Assembly (NCBI GenBank): GCA_002189035.1
Contig: NEEC01000008.1
Coordinates: 2,728,001-2,792,000, forward strand
Length of the DNA stretch: 64,000 bases
Source of the DNA: Utricularia gibba
Lineage: Eukaryota; Streptophyta; Magnoliopsida; Lamiales; Lentibulariaceae
Direction of reading: 5' to 3'
The notes under the pieces were generated by a model. That model was not told the DNA's origin, did no database searches, and saw only the letters and a list, made by a program, of their open reading frames with translations. A program made the translations under genes and the position numbers. Positions 26,521 through 37,748 of the stretch are shown here, piece by piece. Each line of letters opens with the position of its first letter. Within the stretch, counting starts at the first letter, position 1.

Positions 26521-27395
26521 ATGGAGGGACGGAGGAACCAGGAGTAATTATCGAAGATCAAGAAACGGAAGACCTCCCCGGGGTATGCGGGGGTGTTGTG
26601 TTTCCTCTGAAATGAATTCCTTTCTTCTTCCGTTTTCTTTTTAGATGGTCATTTTTTTGTTGTGCGCGTTGAGTCTCTTATGTTTCAGCCATGAAAGATC
26701 CTTTTTGCAGGTAACTGGAAGCCCGCGATTCCATTATGGGAGGGCTCACTAGATTGGGAAACGCTGCTCCAGAGTAAAAAGTTCATCCATCTTTGCGAAA
26801 ATGTGATAAGCTGGGATGACTCTGCTGGCGAAGAGGCCTTCTCTAATGCCAATAAACGTTTTTGGGCTAAAATCAACAGCCTTCTGTGTGATATATCGTT
26901 GCCTGACGAAAAGCACGAGCCAGTTATTATTTTTGGAGATTCTCTTATTCCCACAGAGTTGTCTTCTGGCTGGGGTCAGAGGATGATTATAAACCTCCGT
27001 TGAGTACCTTGCCTTCCAATGCTCCTGGCGGGCAAATTAATGGTGATTTTTTTGATAAGGCTGCTTCTAATCAATGGCTTGGGCATAAATAATCCATGTT
27101 TATCATGAGGATCTAGCCGGGACACTGGTTGGGGCTGGAACTCCTCCAATGGCAATCACATAGATGGGCAAACACCAAGTAATAGATACAGAGTAGCTGA
27201 TAGTGGAGCACCGTACGGAAAAATTATGAGCATTATTTTGTGCCACCAAAAGCTAGTGGAGTACACCTATCGAGCCAAAAGTCCAGGAGAGCTCGAGGAA
27301 ACCGCCGGTACGTGAATCATAAGCCAAGGCACCATGAAACGCCCACTGGGAAGAACATCCTGCAACATACAAAAGAAGCAGTTGGGATTCATTGA
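26521..27395 (+). pseudogene. Disrupted copy of a conserved plant gene of unknown function
   Basis: The second exon (from 26711) reads GNWKPAIPLWEG, then ISWDDSAGEEAFSNANKRFW, AKINSLLCDISLP and PVIIFGDSLI. I recognise this as a plant-only uncharacterised family whose members usually begin MEGRRNQ, have WNDSAGEEAF, and end in a basic tail. Here MEGRRNQE at 26521 is followed at once by TAA. After GWG the frame breaks at the G4 run 26972-26975 and continues as SEDDYKPPLSTLPS. A further break at the A5 run 27219-27223 precedes a basic tail (KNYEHYFVPPKASG to HHETPTGKN) ending at 27395. A stop also lies between 27080 and 27120. Either a decaying gene or one hit by several sequence errors. No function is known. 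Confidence 0.55.
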
Positions 27396-28071
27396 ATCCT
27401 TGCACACGCCTGATTGCAATGAATTAGCAGTCAGAAAGAGACAGAAGATCCCCAGTACAAGTCATATATAATAAATGCCGCACGCCATTTCATTCGCTTG
27501 TTCAATAAATAAATGAGCTTGCTGCTTAGAGCATACATTTAGGTAAAGTGAGGAGTGAAGTGCCTGCCCTTTTCCTTCCAAATTTTTGAGATATCTTTCA
27601 TTGGAGGAGATCAAATGATTTCACATGGGCTTGCATCCAATCTTTTGTATATATATATTTTGATGTCCAGACTCGCGCCTGTTACCAACATAGATTTCCG
27701 TAAAAGGAAATGAAAAGTTGTATTTTTGCTATACCGGCTTTTGGTGTTGGCAGTTGGCATATGAATTGTTGAAGACACCAAAAAGAAATAGAAAAGTATG
27801 AGAAAATGGGTCACGGGTGTAGGAATGTGTGGTGGAGAATTTCTTGTTTGTCTTTTGGTGCTGTAAATTAGGTAACTATAGGTTTGAGATGTCGAAGCCT
27901 GTAACATGTATAGAACCATCATGTGAGTTCACATGTTCTACAGTTGTGGTGCATCCTTTTCAGTTGCAGTATTATTGAATGTGGTTAGTTTGTAACCATG
28001 CTCTCTCTGTCTATAAAATGGAGCATAAGCTGATCATCTTCTCGCACTAACACATCTGCTATCAATTCAGA
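27396..28071. other. Intergenic region
   Basis: Likely 3'UTR of the preceding locus followed by the GASA promoter. A TATA-like CTATAAAATGGAG at about 28010-28022 sits some 50 bp before the GASA start codon. Nothing else recognisable. Confidence 0.5.
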
Positions 28072-28698
28072 ATGTATCATCAGATTGTGATCATCGTGCT
28101 CCTGCTCCTTGCAGTTGACAACCATCTACATGTATCTCTATATCAGTCTGTTCACTTCATTGCTCATCTAGGAAACATGTAAAACAACTGCCCTTTTCAT
28201 GGCTTATTTGTCCAGGCAGCAGCAGCAGTGGTGAGAGTGCAGCCTCCTTCCCGTGCCCCTTCTCCAGCTCCAGCTCCAGCACCAGCTCCTTTCCCACATC
28301 CCACCCCGGAAAACTTCTTGTTCAAGGTATTTCTTCACGCTTCACCATTTTTATGATCTTTCATTACTAAATGATGCGGACTTTGTTTGTTGCTGTGTTG
28401 ATGATCAGCATGGGACGACACCTGGGAGTCTTCAGCCTCAAGGTATGAATAACATACTCAGAAAGTAGAATGCAGCAGCACCAAACATGAACGTGAGTGA
28501 GATTGTTTAAACGCAGAGTGCGGTGATCGGTGCACAATGCGGTGCTCAAAAACACAATACAGGAAGCCGTGTTTGTTCTTCTGCAACAAATGCTGCGCGA
28601 AATGCCTGTGTGTGCCGCCGGGAACTTATGGGAACAAGCAGAGTTGCCCCTGCTACAACGAGTGGAAGACCAAGAGAGGTGGTCCAAAGTGCCCTTGA
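28072..28698 (+). CDS. GASA/Snakin gibberellin-regulated cysteine-rich peptide (GASA14-like)
   Basis: Four exons: 28072-28131 (or ending 28113), 28216-28326, 28409-28442, 28517-28698, about 122-128 residues. A signal peptide (MYHQIVIIVLLLLA) leads into a Pro/Ala-rich spacer (SPAPAPAPAPFPHPTP) and the GASA domain. That domain holds 12 Cys in the family spacing: ECGDRCTMRC, KPCLFFCNKCCAKCLCVPPG, SCPCYNEW and a final KCP. The long Pro-rich spacer is like GASA14. Such secreted peptides affect growth, redox state and defence. Two donors in phase 0 are possible for exon 1; the shorter one gives a smoother signal peptide. Confidence 0.92.
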
Positions 28699-29018
28699 TA
28701 TGGCAATGAGAGGCTTGTTAGAAGCTGGGATGACGTTATATTCCCCTTAATACCCATTTTCAATCTTTGAAACTGTGTTTCATTGTTACTGTTGTAATTT
28801 AACGAGTTAAACACAAAAATGCTTTTCTCTTCGTTGAATGTCAAGGATTCTATCTAAACCGTTGGCTTTGCTGGTTGGGTTGGATTTCAATTCAAAATTC
28901 ACATCCTAACGTAGAGGTGCTTCCATTGATGCTACAAGGAAACCAAACCATGTCATAAACAAACAGTAAATGCAATCACCAAAAATGTGAAAGGATCATG
29001 GGAGCTGAATGTCATCCT
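28699..29018. other. Short convergent intergenic region
   Basis: 320 bp between the GASA stop and the stop of the PICBP-like gene, made of both 3'UTRs. No additional feature seen. Confidence 0.5.
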
Positions 29019-31790
29019 TTACGTCCCAGGAAATGGAATGACTGCTTCAAAGGCTTCAACAAGCATGGACACCCTTGTTTTTCTGGCGGGAGTTAGCTTT
29101 TTGACCATGTGCTGAACTGTGTAGTCAAGCATCCATTGCTCTGCCTTCTTCCTTTCATCTGTCACTAGAGACTTCAACTTCACTGTATCTGGTTCTGGAT
29201 CAGCTTCTTTCTTGTGCTTCCTTGCTTCATCCAACGCTTTGATGGATCTTTTTACTAGTAATGCATTCTTCAATTTGCTCCAGTTTCTGGGCGTTGGCAA
29301 CTCAGGTCTTGCATCCACAGCTGCTTTTGTTTCTGCTTTCAGTGGAGATCTCTGATCACTTGAAATCGGTTCTTCTGAAACGAAACCATCTCTCAAGGAT
29401 TGAGCTCTGAAAGTCTCCTCTCGTGCAAGAAGAATTTCATTGACTGTCTCTTTTATGAGTTTCACCACTTCTTCTTTGGTAAGCACAATCCTCACATTGT
29501 TTGACTCCAAATCCTTTTCATGAACCTTATCTGATGAATCATCATTTGTTACTGGAATATTCTCATTTTCAACTTCCTCAGCTTCTGATCCATCAAAAAG
29601 ATTATTTCCTACTCTCTCAGCTAGAGTTGGCACCACATGCTGATAAATCATATGCCACATTTTAATATGGTTGGTTCTCCCCGTTTGTGAAGAGCTTCCA
29701 CCATTTTCCATCTTTGATTCCATACATTTTGAAGCAAAGCCAGCATCTTCTATCACTGAAAGTTCAGCGGCATTTCTATTGTTTCTTGAGGAGTCAGATT
29801 CAAACTCCATGGATTTCACAACATGATTGGCACCTTCCGCAGCTTCTTTTATACTCCCTTGTTTGAATTCACCAGATAAGCTTCGTATCCTAACTGATGG
29901 TTCGAGGAATTCATTGTTTGAAACAGAGATGTCTGCAGCCTCCTTGGTAGACTTATTTCCACTTGCATGCTTTTCCAAGTTTAAAGAAACTTCGTCACCA
30001 CTATTAAGTCTAGCCTTCTGATCACCAGGCGCAGAAGCTTCTAGCCTTCCTTGTTGTAGCTCAGATGTAGAATCTTTATCTAGCCCATTTTCATTGATTC
30101 CTGTCAAGATTTGAATACGAGTATGAGTGTCTTCATGTGGAGGAACTACTGATTCAAATGCTTTTACTAGCAATGCCACTTTTTTCTTTTGGGATGGAGC
30201 AAGCTGACCTACTACTCGGGAAAGAGCATAATCCAGCATCCATTCTTCTGCACTTTTTCTCCCACCAAGTACCGGCGACCTCAGGGTACGCTTTTCAGCT
30301 CCAGGCTCAAAATTCAAAGGTTTTATCTTTGGGCTCCTGGCATCAAAGGGTCTTACTTTCTCTAACTCCTCGATGAATTTTTGAAGAAGAACCCACTTCT
30401 TCAAACCACTCCAATGATTCAATGCTGCCTTATTTTTTCTACTTATACCTTTCAATACTTCACTTCCAGAGTCGCCAGACAAGGGAACTTGCTCCGGTTG
30501 ATCAGATGCTGCCATAACCTCACATTTATCAGCATCAGGTTCTTTTTCTGGCAGAAAATCTACATGAAAAAGAAAAGTAGTGGTGATACAGTCAGCTGAA
30601 GCAAGGTCAGGATTTATATCTGTAGATACATATAAAGATCACCGCTTACTCTCTTTTTCATGTTGTTCGATGCACTCACTTCCATTTGAGTAGTGGCCAG
30701 TCATGGAGTGATTCAAGTCCTGAACTTCAGGCAGAAGAATCTTGTCTATTGCGTCCCTGACATGCTGGACAACCATTTGTTTCCTGTCTTCAACATCTTG
30801 AGCTTCGTATTCACTGTTGATCACAGTATCTAAGTCAGATAATTCCTTGGAGAAAACTGAAACTTCCTCCACAGCAAGAGTAGTGGCTTGTGTACTGGAA
30901 CTTTCAGCATCAGATTCTGCAACTGGCTTGTGTGAAGATTCAGCAACAGAATTTGAAAAATTCTGATGTATCAGTTTCCAAAGGCTGGCATGCCCTGGTT
31001 TGCTGAATTGAAGCTTAACATTATCATAAGTAAAACAATCAGTTTTGGAATCCTCAACATTATAAACTTTTTTATCTCCACAATCTGCAGAATCAACTTC
31101 ACTAGAACCACCAGAATCTGTCGTTAGGCCATCTTTTGTGGGATATTGATCAATGGACTTAACTTGTTCTTCTGAATGATCATTCAAGAGACAGTAGCAG
31201 CTCAAACAATATCCCTTCATGCCAAATGCCTTTCCAGTACGTTGCTCGTACTTGGCCATGATTCTGAGACTGTCCTGGTGAGCTCTTTCAGGGAATGAAG
31301 TTTCACCAAATACAGTTTCAATAAGACTCAAATCATGCATCTGAGTAGAATCAACGGCAGCTTCATCATGCTCCCCATACAAAGGAACAGTAACAGATTC
31401 AGCCTCTACTCTGCACCTCTTTTTAGGTGAACCACCCTTCCACCTCCGGTTATATTGTCCTCGTTTGACTAAGAAATAGTTGGATTGGTAAGTTGAATCG
31501 TGATGACGATGTCCATGTAGAGAGCAGTGATTGTATCTACAAAATTTGATGGCTGAAGCATTTTCAACTTGTGCCCCTCCATCATCAGCAAAATTGGAGT
31601 TCTTTAAAGCAGAAGAATGTGTTGCCTTACTAAAAGCAACACCCTCTGAAATGGTGCAGCATTCCAATGAAGCTTCTTTGTTAGGCTTGAAACTTGCCTT
31701 CCTTATAAGAACCCCAACATTTCTGGAACTCCTTGAGACAGATTTTCGCCTTATCAGCCATGAAACACCAGAACAGCTCTTGTTCTCCAT
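29019..31790 (-). CDS. Calmodulin-binding protein, PICBP-like, with two CaM-binding repeats
   Basis: Two large exons, 31790-30650 and 30559-29019, joined in phase, 893 residues. Long low-complexity acidic/Ser-rich regions are interrupted by two plant calmodulin-binding domains. The first, around residues 390-490, has NHWSGLKKWVLLQKFIEELE, EEWMLDYALSRVV, LAPSQKKKVALLVKAFESVV. The second, at the C-terminus, has NWSKLKNALLVKRSIKALDE, EQWMLDYTVQHMVKKLTPAR and VSMLVEAFEAVIPF. The shared order and spacing suggest an internal duplication, as in potato PICBP. Two weaker related motifs, LWKLIHQN and MWHMIYQHVVP, lie between. A Ca2+/CaM effector is inferred; the physiological role is unknown. Start 31790 is the first good Met; a further 5' exon is possible. 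Confidence 0.85.
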
Positions 31791-33112
31791 TTTTTTGCTC
31801 TCTGAGCTGTTTGTTGCCTTGAGATAATGAGGATGCTGCTCAGATGAAAAGAAAACAGAATGTGTGTCATGATGAGATTCATCCCCTGTCTCCAGATCAA
31901 CAAAAAGGTGATCACAAACACATCAAAGTTTTCATCTTTTCTCAACGCCAACGAAAACCCAAATAGAAACGTGACAAAAACCAAGAAAAAGAACCGAATT
32001 CATATATTTCAATAAGTGGGGAACCGAAACACCAATTACCAACCATGGTGCTTCCAATTATCGGCCCAAAATGTGCACAATCCCCAGATTCAGATGTAAG
32101 ACGACGCTTTAAGCGTTGCGTAAAGACAAGAACAACAGCGATTCTAATTTTGTGCCCACTGCAAATCAGACTGTACTGGTCAACAAGAAAAATGGTCAAG
32201 TACGCCATTCTTTGGCTTCAGCATCAGTTCACATCAAACCGCATTAATTACCTGTCAGCCATCAACGTCTCTGTGTTACACCGATCCAAATGAGGCTGCG
32301 TTACTGGCAACTGCAAATCAGATAGAACTCAAAACCCCTGACTTCGTCAGCTTACATGGATGCCCGTGACTCTCCCCATTCTGCACAGATGAGTGCTTTA
32401 CTGGGTCACCGCCATTATCACAACAAAGTTTATTCCAATGAAAGCGATCAAAATGTACGTATAATGCAACATTTGATGTCAAATTCACATGAAACTCATT
32501 TATTCTTATGAATCTGTAGTTACAATCCCATACTAATAGCACATTTTTTACGAAAATGTGACTACACTGAATAATGCATTTGATGATCAAGTTATGTTGA
32601 GATGAGACAAAGGGTGCAAACACATGAAACTTGATTTCACAGTATTAGAACAAATAATATTCCAACAAGAAATTAAAATGAAATAATTAAATATATAATA
32701 GATTAAATATTAAAATTAATTGATTTGCAAATTTTTTATTTTTTTAATATAATCTATATTTATTGTATACTTAAATTTTATAAATGATCATCTAATCTAT
32801 CAAATATTTAATTTTAATATAAATAAGATTCTATTAAAAATAAGATTAAGATTAATATATCTATTAAAATTTAAATTCATTTTGAATGATTGACTTTTTC
32901 CTCTCTGTAGTAATCTTCAAGATTATAAATTAATAATAGAAATTAATTTTACATTTATTATACTATTGGGCTTTTTAAGAGGATTGGGCTGATGCTGGTA
33001 TACGGTTGATCTTGGACTGAGCCTGAGAACGATAAAAGCCCGATCCATATATAATTTGGTTCCCCCTCGCCTTTTAATTCTCCTCCGTCGGCGTCTGTCC
33101 GGTAGGCAAACG
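31791..33112. other. Divergent intergenic region between PICBP-like and mitochondrial ribosomal protein genes
   Basis: The left 400 bp is probably the 5'UTR of the PICBP-like gene. 32640-32960 is AT-rich spacer. No other gene is supported. Confidence 0.5.
32967..32990 (+). promoter_or_regulatory. Pair of site II (TGGGCY) promoter elements
   Basis: TGGGCT at 32967-32972 and again at 32985-32990, about 125-145 bp before the start codon of the mitochondrial ribosomal protein gene. Site II motifs bind TCP factors and are typical of nuclear genes for mitochondrial and ribosomal proteins. The role here is an inference from position. Confidence 0.5.
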
Positions 33113-34549
33113 ATGTCGTTTATGAGGGGAAATCTGCTGGACAAGAGCCGGAAGCTTGTGAAAGGGTTGGCCATGGCAGAACCCATATGGCTCAAGGAAA
33201 TGGAAAGGTGCGGAGAGGTTATTTTTCTTCGTCGTAGAATCGATTTTATTCTGACGTTTTACCGTCCTGCAGGGAGCCTCCGGTGACCTTTCCCCGATCG
33301 GAGAATAAGCTCAAGCCCATTATACTTCCGGAGGATGATTATGTAAATAAGTTCATCAAGAAGCATACGGATTCCAAGCTCGTGGATTCTATCAAGTAAT
33401 TGGCTCTTTTTTTTTTGATATCTCTCCTGTGGTAACGTTTAATATTATGGTGACATTTGTGTCGTATTGGATGAGAATGTGTGAGCGCTCAGTTTGCTTG
33501 TAGCATAATTGCGATCTGAAGGTGTTTTTTTTCTGAATTTAATACGGGGATTCGATGAAATTTTATAACTATGTATGAACTTGGTAGGGGGTGTAGCTTT
33601 TCAGAAAGCGTGGACTTTTTGATGCAGTTATTTGGAATTTATTCGTTGCAGCTGCCTAGCTTTGTGTTTAAAAGGAATAAAAATGAAAACTCGTGATTTT
33701 GAGGCTGTTTGCACATGTTAAGAGTGTAGCAAATGACAATCAGACTTCGATGTGTGTACTACTTGCGAGTGAGAGCTTGCAATGAAGTATAAAATGTTCT
33801 GCACCCAAAGCCATATTCACACCAGAACCTTCTTCTCATGTCGACCCTGCTTTTCGTTTGTGTTTCAGATGGATTTTAGGTAGCTTTGTAGCAAGAGTTC
33901 TTTCTTCTCCTTTTGTTGTTTGCACCATATTCAGTTTTCAGTTCTCCAAACACACTATTTGTGTTGTGACCTAATCTGTTTGTTATTGAACTATATGAGC
34001 ATCCCAAATTAGCAGAAGGGGATGAAGCTTCAAGTTGTTCACTTGACTTTAGGCTTATGATAGTTATGTGCATTCCTCCAAGTTAATACCTTGTGACAGT
34101 ATTTTCCATTTGCTTAGGAGTAATGATTTGTCCCTTTTTCTAGTATTTCTGGTTTCGATCCTCCCCCAGCCCGTGTATTTGCTTGGAGAGTCCTTGAGTT
34201 GAAGGAACAGGGGCTAACGGAAGAGGATGCCATGTCTATTGCAGATGTAAGTATAGTTTGTTTTCGTCTTGTGTTTTTGTCGTTCCTCATATGCTTTGAT
34301 TGTGTCCAGATGGAGTATCGAGCCGACAAAAAAGCCAAAAGGAAAGCATATCGTAGATTGAAAGAAATTGCAAAACCCCAAGGAAAGCAGCGCCCTCCAA
34401 ATCCATATCCAAGTGCTGTAAAGGAGATACAGGCTGAAGAAAAGAAGTATGTTCATGACAGGTTTTTTGATCCTCAAACACTTCGAGTCCTTAATAAACT
34501 GAAACAAGATCGATTACAAGGGATGGCAGATAGAAGAGGATTCATATAG
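33113..34549 (+). CDS. Probable mitochondrial small-subunit ribosomal protein (mS23/S25-like)
   Basis: Four exons (33113-33207, 33273-33395, 34144-34246, 34310-34549), in phase, 186 residues. Recognisable stretches are MSFMRGNLL, RKLVKGLAMAEPIWLKEMER, PPVTFPR, DPPPARVFAWRVLELKEQGL, MEYRADKKAKRKAYRRLK, RPPNPYPSAVKEIQAEEKK and YVHDRFF. This matches a small plant family annotated as mitochondrial ribosomal protein S23/S25. It is basic and has no catalytic motif, as expected. The exact subunit number is the uncertain part. A broken partial copy lies at 20.1 kb. Convergent with the L2HGDH gene, only 109 bp apart. Confidence 0.8.
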
Positions 34550-34658
34550 TGAAAACCCCCCTCAGATTTCATTGCTAGTTTTCCTGTTTGTCATGACTTT
34601 GGATACCCATAAAGGTTCTATGGTGACACAAATCCAGATTATGGGATATTTTGAAATC

Positions 34659-36357
34659 CTAAACTTTCCATGTGTTAGATAACATGGCTGCTACATGCTC
34701 TGCAATTGCCATGCTTGAAGTTAGCCCTGGTGATTCGATGCCGAAAAGGTTTATCAGCCCCGGAACTCCATGAATCTCTTCTCCCTAGGAATTATTCCAA
34801 GAAAACAAACGTGCATCATCCATCAGTTTATTGCATGACAGAACTAAAGCCTCGCAGGTTGAAATGAATGGCCTCACCTGGATCACAAAATCAGCAGGGG
34901 GTTGGTTGGGGCCAGTGATCTTTGATCGAATGCCGGCATATCCTGGTTCTAGTGATCCATCTTTCAGATTTGGGTAGTACTTTCTGATCTCAGTGTAAAA
35001 TCTGTGCGCCCTTTCTCCATCAACGGAATAGTCAAGCCTGATCGAATCACAGCTCAGATGCCACACATCTACCTTGAATGACTACTACAATTATTCATCA
35101 GGCTTTTTCCAATACAGAGAGAAACAGCAGATGCCTAACTACATTGTTTGGAGACTTACAAGTTGAGGAAGCTGGAGATATCATCCACACTGTCGATCCA
35201 TTCAACATCTGGGCCAAACTTGACTTGCCCATTTAAGTCTATCGTTACATGCACTCCAAGTCCACCATCTTCAGGAACAGGGTATATGAGATGTTGAAAA
35301 GGGGGAGTTTTCATGTTTGAGAGGGTGAAGTAGCACCCTCGAGCGAAGCAGGATTGAGGAATGGTTCCAACGTGGAGGCCAGAGATGCGCTTAGCAAGAG
35401 CAACAGCACCCAAACCAGCAGAATTCACAGCAATCCTTGGGGTGATGATCATCATATCTGGATCAAACTCAGACTCTTCTTCCATGCTTTTCAGTTTCTT
35501 ACTTTCAGAAATGCAGAGATGGAGCTGGCCTTCTTGGTATCTTCCACCGGTTACAGTAGTGTTGTATGAGAAAATGGCGCCATGGCTCTCTGCTTCTGCC
35601 TATAAATTACACTCCTATCAGTATCCATTGGATGAAGAAACAGCCACTCCCGAAAAAATGAGATTAAGAGTATGAACCAGGAGAGACAGCATGAAGGAAT
35701 GACTATCAACTATCCCGGAGACAGGGGAGAGCAGTGCTTTCTCGCACTGCAACTCAGGTTCCATTCGACTAGCTTCTCGACCATCGATCATCTCAAGACC
35801 TTCCACTCCATTCTCGATCCCTCGTTCCATGAGTTTGCTCAGTTTCAGGATTTCCGAAGTTCTAGTAGCAACTATCAGCTTCCCAATCTGCCTATTGGGA
35901 ACACCATGTTCTTGACAGTATTTGTACATTAGTTGCCTCCCTTTTACACATAACTGAGCCTGCAACAAACACTCTTGTAAGTTGGGAAGTTCGAATTCTG
36001 TAAAATAGAAGGCAAAGCATCAACAAGCCAAGCACATAGCCCTAGGAACTCCAAGAAATGAACAGAGCAAAGGTGGTTTGCCTTGAGAGAATTGGGAGGA
36101 TAATAGATACCCCCATGAATAACTTCACTGTTCCGAGAGCTCGAGCCATTTCCAAATGTCGACGCCGATTCAACAACCAGGACTTCCCTCCGGAGCTTCA
36201 GAGCTAGTTCACGCGCCACGGCTATCCCCACAACTCCGGCACCGATCACCACCGCATCCACCCTTTCACTGTGCAATCCTCTGCTATGTACATTGGAAAA
36301 ATATGCGGGGTTTTTTCCGATACGGGAAGACTTCATCAAGGTCGCCCAACGCATCAT
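34659..36357 (-). CDS. L2HGDH: L-2-hydroxyglutarate dehydrogenase, mitochondrial
   Basis: Five exons: 36357-36082, 35959-35678, 35599-35160, 35037-34878, 34784-34659, all in phase, 427 residues. This FAD enzyme oxidises L-2-hydroxyglutarate to 2-oxoglutarate in mitochondria. The N-terminal presequence is followed by the dinucleotide-binding motif [16 protein letters not shown], then [79 protein letters not shown] and FGPDVEW. The last exon carries [19 protein letters not shown]. Slightly shorter than Arabidopsis (about 483 residues), mainly at the N-terminus and one loop. Intron 1 has a GC donor (36081), which yields the expected SLK-AQLCVKG join. MMRW at 36357 is taken as start; upstream in-frame Met codons exist. 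Confidence 0.95.
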
Positions 36358-36459
36358 CGAATTGATTGAGTGATACCTTCGTTGAAAACTCCGATGAACG
36401 CAAAAGAAGCCCATCAATGCACCCGGTTTTTTCTCGATCCCACAGGCTCAAGAAACTGG

Positions 36460-36882
36460 CTACAAGGGTTCCCAAAAGTCGCTTGCTTCTATCAATAGCG
36501 GAGAAATCGACGCCAAAGAAATCAAAGATGCAACCTCCCACTTGCAACAAGATAACGAAATAAAAAAGAGGGACAGAAAGAGAAAGAAAATATGATTACT
36601 TACTTGGAACTTGGTTGTTCCATTGAAAATATTAATCGTTTTCAGGACTCGTAAAGGGGATTGAGGATCATGGTATTCACTGAACTGGGGAGATGCAGTA
36701 CCCAGGTTGAAGAAACACAGCACCGCCACCACCCGCAGTCGTTCAGATAAAACACATAACCTTTCTGCACGAACACCTACTGTGGTTAGAGGGCGGACGA
36801 CGCCCGGCAGCAGAGCAGACTCGTTCCGTAACGTATTCTTTTCCGGCACGACGAAGGCCGCCGTTAGGTAGTTGTTCGCCAT
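36460..36882 (-). other. Unrecognised open frame just upstream of L2HGDH
   Basis: ATG at 36882 opens a frame (MANNYLTAAFVVPEKN onward) that reaches a perfect donor at 36604/36603 (CAA then GTAAGT) and an acceptor at 36541. The 63-nt intron is a multiple of three and stop-free, so the frame is open to 36460 spliced or unspliced (121 or 142 residues). It lies on the same strand 102 bp before the L2HGDH start. No family is recognised. It could be an upstream gene, or the 5' leader of L2HGDH with a long upstream frame. Confidence 0.3.
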
Positions 36883-37748
36883 ATCTTGCAAGCCTCTTGA
36901 GAAAGCAGAGACAGGACTCGTCTTTTGATCAAATATACAACGAATTCTCACCAGCTCCTATAGCTTTTCCCGGTATCAAACCCGTAAGCGGTAGGACGGA
37001 AATTCAGCACCGGCGCAGGAAAACTTGTTCCGTTTTGAATCCGAAGACTCTCATCAAAGATCTTGTTTCTTTCCGTATAGTAGTGGAGGGTATGTCAGCC
37101 ACATCTGATACCTTGCACCAGAAGGAGATGGTGTGGCGGAGAAAGATGATACAGCTGCAAAAAAAACTTTCATTCATACCAGAAGAAGATGGTGTACTGT
37201 GTAAAAAATAACCGTTTCCGTTTCCTTCCGGAGCCTGTGCCGATTGAGCCGAATCCTTCATCCATTGGGCCTTTGGGTATTTGGGCCTCAACAATTAGTG
37301 GTCCAATTGTTTCAATATGAGCATGAGAGTACCAATTCAAATTGTCTAAGCAATTCAAAAGCAAATCATTCATTTATTTTTATATTTTCTTTTTTTTTGA
37401 AACCAAGTATGTAATATTTCAATATTGGAATGTTGACTAATCCTTTCTTTGCATAAAAACTAAATTTAAATGATTGGATCATAGACTAATTATGATTAAA
37501 TTGTTATTATAAATGATTTGTGATCCAAAATGATTTAATTGTGATTGAACTACAAATCAATACTAGAAATTAAACATCAGATGTAATTAAAATTAATAAA
37601 TATTGAATGTTTGAATTGTACAATTTTTAGATAAAGAAATGAGGATTAATCCATACGAGGCTTTTTTTTAGGGTGACACGGGGGCAAGGTCTTTGGAGAT
37701 GATATTAGGGGATAAGGTATTTTTACGAGCTTGAAGAAGACGGCGGTT
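36883..37748. other. Intergenic region upstream of PAA1
   Basis: Contains a plus-strand frame ending at 37211 that has no family similarity. Two TGGGCC motifs near 37262-37285 follow, then about 350 bp of AT-rich spacer. No supported gene. Confidence 0.45.

Noticed and set aside
30137..30376. Plus-strand frames inside the PICBP-like gene
   Set aside because: Antisense shadows without motifs; the minus strand has two calmodulin-binding domains.
36897..37211. 104-codon plus-strand frame between L2HGDH and PAA1
   Set aside because: Opens at a TTG, has an internal Met late, no family similarity; treated as intergenic.
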